A stretch of 11,103 nucleotides of DNA from an uncultured Alphaproteobacteria bacterium. GTDB lineage: Bacteria; Pseudomonadota; Alphaproteobacteria; Reyranellales; Reyranellaceae. Shown piece by piece: positions 7,021 through 11,103 of this stretch; position 1 is the first letter of the stretch; every line of letters starts with the position of its first letter. A program made the position numbers and the translations under genes. The stretch spans positions 1 to 11,103 of the forward strand of contig CAIYWM010000612.1 of the NCBI GenBank assembly GCA_903929895.1, given 5' to 3'. The notes below the pieces were generated by a model that had not been told where the DNA came from, searched no databases, and was given only the letters and a program-made list of their open reading frames with translations.

Positions 7021-7803
7021 ATGCGGGTCGTCATTACCGGCGCAAGCCGTGGCATCGGTCGCGCGACCGCCTTGAAACTGGCCGCCGACGGCGCGGAGGC
7101 GATGACCCTCTGCGACGTGGCCTATCTCGACGAGCTCGAGGCGCTGGCCGCCAACCTGCGCACCTCGGGCTGCAAGGTGCGCACCCTCAAGGCCGACATG
7201 GCCAAGCCTACGGAGCCCGCCAAGGTGATCGCGGCGGCCGTCAAGGCGATGGGCGGCATCGATGCCCTGGTGGGCAATGCCGGCATCACCGCGCCGTCGA
7301 AGCTGGTCGATCTCGACCTCGCGACCTGGAACCGCGTGTTCGACATCAACCTGCGCGCCAACTGGCTGCTGGCCAAGGCGGCCCATCCGCATCTCAAGCG
7401 CTCCAAGGGCGCCATCGTGATGCTGGCGTCGATGGCGGGCGTCGTGCCGCAGCTCCCGACCGGCGCCTACAGTCCGACCAAGGCGGCGCTGATCATGCTG
7501 ACCGAGATGATGGCCCAGGAATGGGCGCCCGATGGCATCCGCGCCAACGCCGTCTGTCCCGGCTTCGTCCATACCTCCATGACGGACGCGATCTACAGCA
7601 AGCCCGTCCTGGCGCGCGGTCGCGCCAAGATGGTGCCGCTCGGCAGGGTCGCCAAGCCGGGCGACATCGCCGACGCCATCGCCTTCCTGCTGAGCCCGCA
7701 AGCCAGTTACATCACCGGCCAGTCGCTGCTGGTCGATGGCGGCCTCGTCCACTCGGTTCTCAATCACGTTCCGGGTGTTGCCGCGACGCCAAAATCGAAG
7801 TGA
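7021..7803 (+). CDS. Classical short-chain dehydrogenase/reductase (SDR)
   Basis: NAD(P)-dependent oxidoreductase of 260 residues, a typical classical SDR length, soluble and probably tetrameric. The cofactor motif T-G-A-S-R-G-I-G is at 6-13 and N-A-G-I at 86-89. The catalytic tetrad is complete: Asn110, Ser137, Tyr150 and Lys154 (Y-S-P-T-K). Asp32 at the end of the second strand suggests a preference for NAD(H) over NADP(H). The C-terminal D-I-A-D-A-I-A-F-L-L-S and I-T-G-Q-S-L-L-V-D-G-G are standard for the family. The protein resembles the FabG-like group, but that group covers many alcohol, hydroxy-acid and sugar dehydrogenases, so the substrate cannot be named. Gene order suggests it oxidises or reduces something made in the same pathway as the upstream amidase. 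Confidence 0.94.
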   Translation: MRVVITGASRGIGRATALKLAADGAEAMTLCDVAYLDELEALAANLRTSGCKVRTLKADMAKPTEPAKVIAAAVKAMGGIDALVGNAGITAPSKLVDLDLATWNRVFDINLRANWLLAKAAHPHLKRSKGAIVMLASMAGVVPQLPTGAYSPTKAALIMLTEMMAQEWAPDGIRANAVCPGFVHTSMTDAIYSKPVLARGRAKMVPLGRVAKPGDIADAIAFLLSPQASYITGQSLLVDGGLVHSVLNHVPGVAATPKSK

Positions 7804-7850
7804 GGGGACCGGCCGGGGGAGCATAGCGGCAACCTTCTTGCTAGAGTTCG

Positions 7851-7883
7851 ACCGGCGCGGGATTTGGTATCCGCGCTCCCGGT
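7851..7883 (+). other. Stem-loop between SDR and amidohydrolase genes
   Basis: The arms GCGCGGGAT (7855-7863) and ATCCGCGC (7869-7876) pair over eight base pairs with one bulged G and a five-base loop. Outer ACCG (7851-7854) and CGGT (7880-7883) could extend the stem across a three-base bulge. It lies in the 107-bp gap after the SDR stop. No T-run follows, so it is not a standard intrinsic terminator. It could protect or end the upstream transcript, or sit in the leader of the next operon. The rest of the gap holds the GAGGA ribosome binding site (7901-7905) and no promoter I can support. Confidence 0.45.
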
Positions 7884-7910
7884 AGAACCCTAGTTCACGC
7901 GAGGACCGCC

Positions 7911-9410
7911 ATGGGCATGTTGAGCGACGAGGAACATGGCGGGCTTGTGCCGGCTCGGCTGGCCGGCACAGCGACTCCGGTGCCGACACAGGTCGTCTCC
8001 AGCGACGAGTTCCTGCCGGTCCCGCAGACCGAGCAACAGAAGAAGGTCGAAGCGCGCATGAATGCGCTCGGCGACGAGTTTGGCCAGAAGAACGGCCTGT
8101 CGCGCCGGCGTTTCTTCCAGACCGCCGCCGGCATGGCGACGGCGTTCGTCGCGATGAACGAGGTGTACGGTCCGCTCTATGGCGCCTCCCCGGCGGAGGC
8201 CAAGAGCGTCGATCTCGCGCAGGCGCGGGCCGACGGGCTGAAGGATCAGTTCGTCATGGACGTGCACACGCACTTCCTGCGCGACGACACACGGCTCGCG
8301 GGCTTCGTGCGCGCTCGCGAGGCGGTCGGCAAGGCCGGCTGGAATCCCGGCCTCGTCGGCAAGCCGCAGACTCTCGACGACCTGAAGTATCCGAACTGGT
8401 TCAAGGAGATCTATCTCGACAGCGACACCAAGGTGGCGCTGCTCAGCGGCTCGGCCTCGGAGGATCCGCGCGACTGGTTCCTCACCAACGAGATGAAGGC
8501 CGAGGCGCGTGAGAAGGTGAACAAGGCGGCCGGCTCCAAGCGCTGCCTGTCGCACGCCATCTTCACGCCGGGCTACGACGGCTGGATGGACGAGGTCGAC
8601 AAGTGCATCGCGACCTTGAAGCCCGATTCCTGGAAAGGCTACACGGTCGGCGACAACACCAACAAGGATCTCGCGCGCCATCCCTGGCGTATGGACGACG
8701 AGAAGCTGGTCTATCCCTTCTACGAGAAGATCGTGAAGGCGGGCTACGATATCGTCTGCGTCCACAAGGGGCTCTATCCGCCGTCGGTGTCGCAGCGCTG
8801 GCCGCATCTCACGCCGTACGCGACGGTCGACGATGTCGGCAAGGCCGCGAAGGACTGGCCGCAGATCCGCTTCGTCGTCTACCACTCGGCCTTCCGCTGG
8901 ACCGGCGCGCCCGGCGCCTCGGCTGGTGGCTACGACCAGTTCGAGAAGACCGGCCGCGTCGACTGGACCTCGGACCTCGCGGAGATTCCCGCCAAATACG
9001 GCGTCAGCAACGTCTACGCCGACCTCGGCCAGATCTTCGCCCAGACGACGGTGACCGAGCCCCGCCTGTGCGCGGCCCTGATGGGCATGCTGATCAAGGG
9101 CATGGGCGCCGATCATGTCGTCTGGGGCACCGACGCGGTGTGGACCGGTGCGCCGCAATGGCAGATCGAGGCGCTGCGTCGCCTCGAGATTCCCGAGGAC
9201 ATGCAGAAGAGGTTCGGCTTCGCCCCGCTCGGCAGCGCCGACGGGCCGGTGAAGCGCGCCATCTTCGGCGAGAATTCCGCGAAGATGTACAAGTACGACA
9301 TCAAGAAAGCCGCCTGGCGCGACGATCGCTTCGCCGCGATCAAGTCGGACTATGAGCGCGCCGGCCGCGAACCGTCGAACCTGCGCTACGGCTTCGTGGT
9401 TCCTTCGTGA
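7911..9410 (+). CDS. Tat-exported amidohydrolase (amidohydrolase-2/ACMSD-like)
   Basis: Metal-dependent TIM-barrel hydrolase or decarboxylase of 499 residues. Family metal ligands are all visible: His119-x-His121 in M-D-V-H-T-H-F, His285 in V-H-K-G, His325 in Y-H-S-A-F and Asp408 in W-G-T-D. These match the amidohydrolase-2 set, which includes ACMSD and benzoate-type decarboxylases as well as true hydrolases. A twin-arginine motif S-R-R-R-F-F (64-69) is followed by an Ala-rich hydrophobic stretch (71-81), so export as a folded metalloprotein is likely. The Tat signal is preceded by 63 residues, an unusually long n-region. GAGGA five bases before the ATG at 7911 supports the long form; a start at Met50 (8058) would give a more typical signal but has a weaker ribosome binding site. 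The next gene overlaps its stop codon. Substrate unknown. Confidence 0.88.
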   Translation: MGMLSDEEHGGLVPARLAGTATPVPTQVVSSDEFLPVPQTEQQKKVEARMNALGDEFGQKNGLSRRRFFQTAAGMATAFVAMNEVYGPLYGASPAEAKSVDLAQARADGLKDQFVMDVHTHFLRDDTRLAGFVRAREAVGKAGWNPGLVGKPQTLDDLKYPNWFKEIYLDSDTKVALLSGSASEDPRDWFLTNEMKAEAREKVNKAAGSKRCLSHAIFTPGYDGWMDEVDKCIATLKPDSWKGYTVGDNTNKDLARHPWRMDDEKLVYPFYEKIVKAGYDIVCVHKGLYPPSVSQRWPHLTPYATVDDVGKAAKDWPQIRFVVYHSAFRWTGAPGASAGGYDQFEKTGRVDWTSDLAEIPAKYGVSNVYADLGQIFAQTTVTEPRLCAALMGMLIKGMGADHVVWGTDAVWTGAPQWQIEALRRLEIPEDMQKRFGFAPLGSADGPVKRAIFGENSAKMYKYDIKKAAWRDDRFAAIKSDYERAGREPSNLRYGFVVPS

Positions 9411-10189
9411 CGCGATACGGCATCGTCGGCTTTGGACGGATCGGGCGACGGTTGGCGGTACGCATGCCCGGCGTCGCGGCGGTTCTGGTGCGGCCCGCGC
9501 AAGTGCAGGATGCCTCAGCACTCGTGGGCAGCGCGGCCGTTTGCACGTCGCTCGACGCGTTCCTCGCGCGCGGGCCCGCGGTGGCGATCGAGTGTGCCTC
9601 CGCATCGATGCTGGCCGAAACGGGGCCCCGGTTGCTGGCCCATGGCATCGACCTGATACCCCTGTCGCTCACGGCCTTCGCCGATCCGCGGATCGAGCGC
9701 CGCTTGATCGATGCGGCGGAAGCGGGACCGGGCCGCCTGGAGATCGCGCCCGGTGCGATCGGGACGCTCGACCTGCTGGCGACGGCGCGCGAGGAGGGCT
9801 TGAGCCGCGTGATCTATCGTCAGATCAAGTCACCTTCCATGTGGCGATTGACGCCGGCCGAACGGCTTGCCGATCTGGCATCGATCGAGACGCGCCGTGT
9901 CTTCTTCAAGGGCAGCGTGCGCGAGGTCGCGCGTCACTTCCCCAACAACCTGAACACATCGGTCGGCGTCGCGCTGGCCGGCCTCGGGCTCGATCGAACC
10001 GACGCCGAACTGGTGGCCGACCCGGCGATCAGCGAGACCGGACATGAACTCGAGATTCACGCGGCACCCGGCAATGTCGTTCTAAAGGTCGGGGGACGCG
10101 ACGTGCCGCCCGACGGCGACCCGATCGACTACACGACGTTCAGCCTGATCAGGCTGCTGAAACGCCGGGAAGCGCGGATGGCGATCTGA
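9407..10189 (+). CDS. Aspartate dehydrogenase-like oxidoreductase (NadX/DUF108 type)
   Basis: Probable NAD(P)-dependent amino-acid (imine) dehydrogenase of 260 residues, close to the usual 250-270. A Rossmann motif G-F-G-R-I-G is at 8-13. The middle carries aspartate-dehydrogenase features: A-P-G-A-I-G-T-L-D (114-122), F-P-N-N-L-N-T-S-V (178-186), A-L-A-G-L-G-L-D-R-T (189-198) and A-D-P (204-206). H-E-L-E at 213-216 places His213 where the catalytic His is expected. The C-terminal N-P-K-T-S-like motif usual in aspartate dehydrogenases is not present; the matching region reads D-P-I-D-Y-T-T (238-244), so a different amino acid or imino acid may be the substrate. The start is GTG at 9407, sharing GTGA with the amidohydrolase stop, with no clear ribosome binding site; translational coupling is likely. 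A role in NAD synthesis is not favoured, since no nadA or nadC is nearby. Confidence 0.82.
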   Translation: MTRYGIVGFGRIGRRLAVRMPGVAAVLVRPAQVQDASALVGSAAVCTSLDAFLARGPAVAIECASASMLAETGPRLLAHGIDLIPLSLTAFADPRIERRLIDAAEAGPGRLEIAPGAIGTLDLLATAREEGLSRVIYRQIKSPSMWRLTPAERLADLASIETRRVFFKGSVREVARHFPNNLNTSVGVALAGLGLDRTDAELVADPAISETGHELEIHAAPGNVVLKVGGRDVPPDGDPIDYTTFSLIRLLKRREARMAI

Positions 10190-11103
10190 TGGAAGACTCC
10201 GTTTCGTTCCTGCGTCAGCTCATTCGCGCCCAGACGGGCGGCGAAGCGGCCGTTCAGAACGTCGTGGCCGACGCGGCGCGCGCCCTGGGCTGCACCGTCG
10301 AGACGGTGCGCTACAAGCCTGGCGACGTGCCCATGGTGGGCGAGTTCGCGGAGAGCCGCGCCATGGTCGAGGGTGAGCGCGAGAGTGTCGTCGCGACCTT
10401 CAAGGGTGGGGGAGAGGGGCGAAGCGTCATCTTCTTTGCCCATCCCGATGGCGAGCCCCTCGCCGGACTCGAGGCATGGCGCCGCGATCCCTTTGGCGGC
10501 GTCGTCGACAGCGGCCGTATTCACGGCTGGGGTGTGGCGGACGACCTGTCCGGCGTGGCGATGATGGTCGACGGGTTGCGGACACTGCTCGCCACCGGTC
10601 GCCGGCCCGCCGGAGATGTGATCCTGGCCAGTACGCCCAGCAAGCGTCACGCGCGTGGCGTGTCGGCCTTGCTCCACGGCGGCCTGAGAGCCGATGCGGC
10701 CGTCTACTGTCATCCCGCCGAATCGGGTCTGGGCATGCGGGAGATCAAGGCCTTCTGCCTGGGCCAGCTCGACTTCCGCATCCTCGTCGAGGGGAGGCCG
10801 CCTTCGACCCATGAGATCAGCCATCTCGCCTTCGCCCATCAGGCCGAGAATCCAGCCGACACGCTGATGGAAATCCATTCCCGTCTGAAGGCGCTGGCGG
10901 ACCGACGGGCAGAGGTCGCTCGTCACCCGCTGCTGGAACAGGCAGTTGGCCGCTCGTCCAACCTGCTCATCTCTCACATGAACGTCGGGACGCCGGGCAC
11001 TCACACGCGGATCGCTTCGCACGGCCTCATCGAGGGGGCGCTTTCATTGCTGCCGGGCGAGGACATGAACCGCGTCCAGGCGTCCGTCGAAGAGGTCGTG
11101 AAG
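10189..11103 (+). CDS. M20-family metallopeptidase-like protein (3' end outside window)
   Basis: The frame is open from ATG 10189 to the window edge (305 residues seen), starting inside the dehydrogenase stop (TGATG). The N-terminus, S-V-S-F-L-R-Q-L-I-R-A-Q-T, resembles M20 exopeptidases and deacylases (ArgE/DapE/CPG2), which remove acyl or amino-acid groups using two zinc ions. A-H-P-D (84-87) gives the first ligand His85 and Asp87, and G-W-G-V-A-D-D (113-119) gives the bridging Asp118. About 34 residues later, where the Glu-Glu catalytic/ligand pair is expected, the sequence reads S-T-P-S-K-R-H-A-R-G (148-157) with no acidic residue. H-P-A-E-S (175-179) may supply the next ligand. The protein may be a divergent subfamily with another function, or inactive. 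No signal peptide is seen. It is the third gene of a tightly overlapped unit. Confidence 0.78.
   Translation, partial: MEDSVSFLRQLIRAQTGGEAAVQNVVADAARALGCTVETVRYKPGDVPMVGEFAESRAMVEGERESVVATFKGGGEGRSVIFFAHPDGEPLAGLEAWRRDPFGGVVDSGRIHGWGVADDLSGVAMMVDGLRTLLATGRRPAGDVILASTPSKRHARGVSALLHGGLRADAAVYCHPAESGLGMREIKAFCLGQLDFRILVEGRPPSTHEISHLAFAHQAENPADTLMEIHSRLKALADRRAEVARHPLLEQAVGRSSNLLISHMNVGTPGTHTRIASHGLIEGALSLLPGEDMNRVQASVEEVVK

Noticed and set aside
5420..7021. Long open frame (533 codons) on the minus strand opposite the amidase
   Set aside because: It is Arg/His/Asp-rich with no recognisable domain or ribosome binding site. The plus strand carries a complete amidase with its catalytic triad; high GC makes such antisense open frames common.
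7809..7816. CCGGCCGG palindrome just after the SDR stop
   Set aside because: Short self-complementary GC words are expected by chance at this GC content, and there is no second copy or T-run.
7890..9605. Long open frame (571 codons) on the minus strand opposite the amidohydrolase
   Set aside because: Low-complexity Arg/Ala/Val composition and no family motif. The plus-strand gene has a Tat signal and all metal ligands.
1..11103. Mobile element, prophage, toxin-antitoxin, defence or CRISPR system
   Set aside because: No transposase, integrase, terminal inverted repeats, spaced direct repeats or defence-type domains were seen. All well-supported genes are metabolic enzymes or transport proteins.

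Overview
The window is high-GC bacterial DNA, densely packed with metabolic genes that have short gaps or overlapping ends. Tripartite-tricarboxylate (Bug) binding protein, class III CoA-transferase, GGSS-type amidase, MCT-like MFS transporter and a Tat-exported amidohydrolase together suggest a metabolically versatile soil or water alphaproteobacterium (Reyranella/Bradyrhizobium-like; less likely a betaproteobacterium). This placement is inferred from gene content only. I see no rRNA, tRNA, CRISPR, phage or IS sequence, and no transcriptional regulator.

Layout. (1) Bases 1-3074, plus strand: the 3' part of a large arylsulfatase, then an MFS transporter that starts inside the sulfatase stop codon (GTGA overlap). 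(2) Bases 3061-5408, minus strand: a CaiB/BaiF-type CoA-transferase followed by a Bug/TctC periplasmic binding protein. The Bug gene converges on the MFS gene and overlaps it by 14 bp at the 3' ends. The 173-bp gap between CoA-transferase and Bug gene holds a 9-bp AT-rich tandem repeat and a cluster of GGTATC/GATACC repeats that look like operator sites. (3) Bases 5543-7803, plus strand and divergent from the CoA-transferase: an amidase-signature hydrolase and a classical SDR, 26 bp apart, with a possible hairpin over the SDR ribosome binding site. (4) Bases 7911-11103, plus strand: a Tat-signal amidohydrolase (ACMSD-like), an aspartate-dehydrogenase-like oxidoreductase (GTGA overlap) and an M20-peptidase-like protein (TGATG overlap) that runs off the window.

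How they may work together (inference): the set looks like uptake and breakdown of one or more organic acids, esters or amides. The sulfatase would remove sulfate and the MFS carrier import the product. The Bug protein would capture a carboxylate, the CoA-transferase activate an acid, the amidase and M20-like protein cleave amide bonds, and the two dehydrogenases handle hydroxy/keto or amino/imino intermediates. No substrate can be read from the sequence.

The points most worth following up are family members lacking expected catalytic residues: Ala at the usual nucleophile Asp of the CoA-transferase, and no Glu-Glu pair in the M20-like protein. The overlapping three-gene unit at 7911-11103 and the repeat-rich gap at 4021-4193 also stand out. 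I found no clear evidence of a wholly new kind of system.
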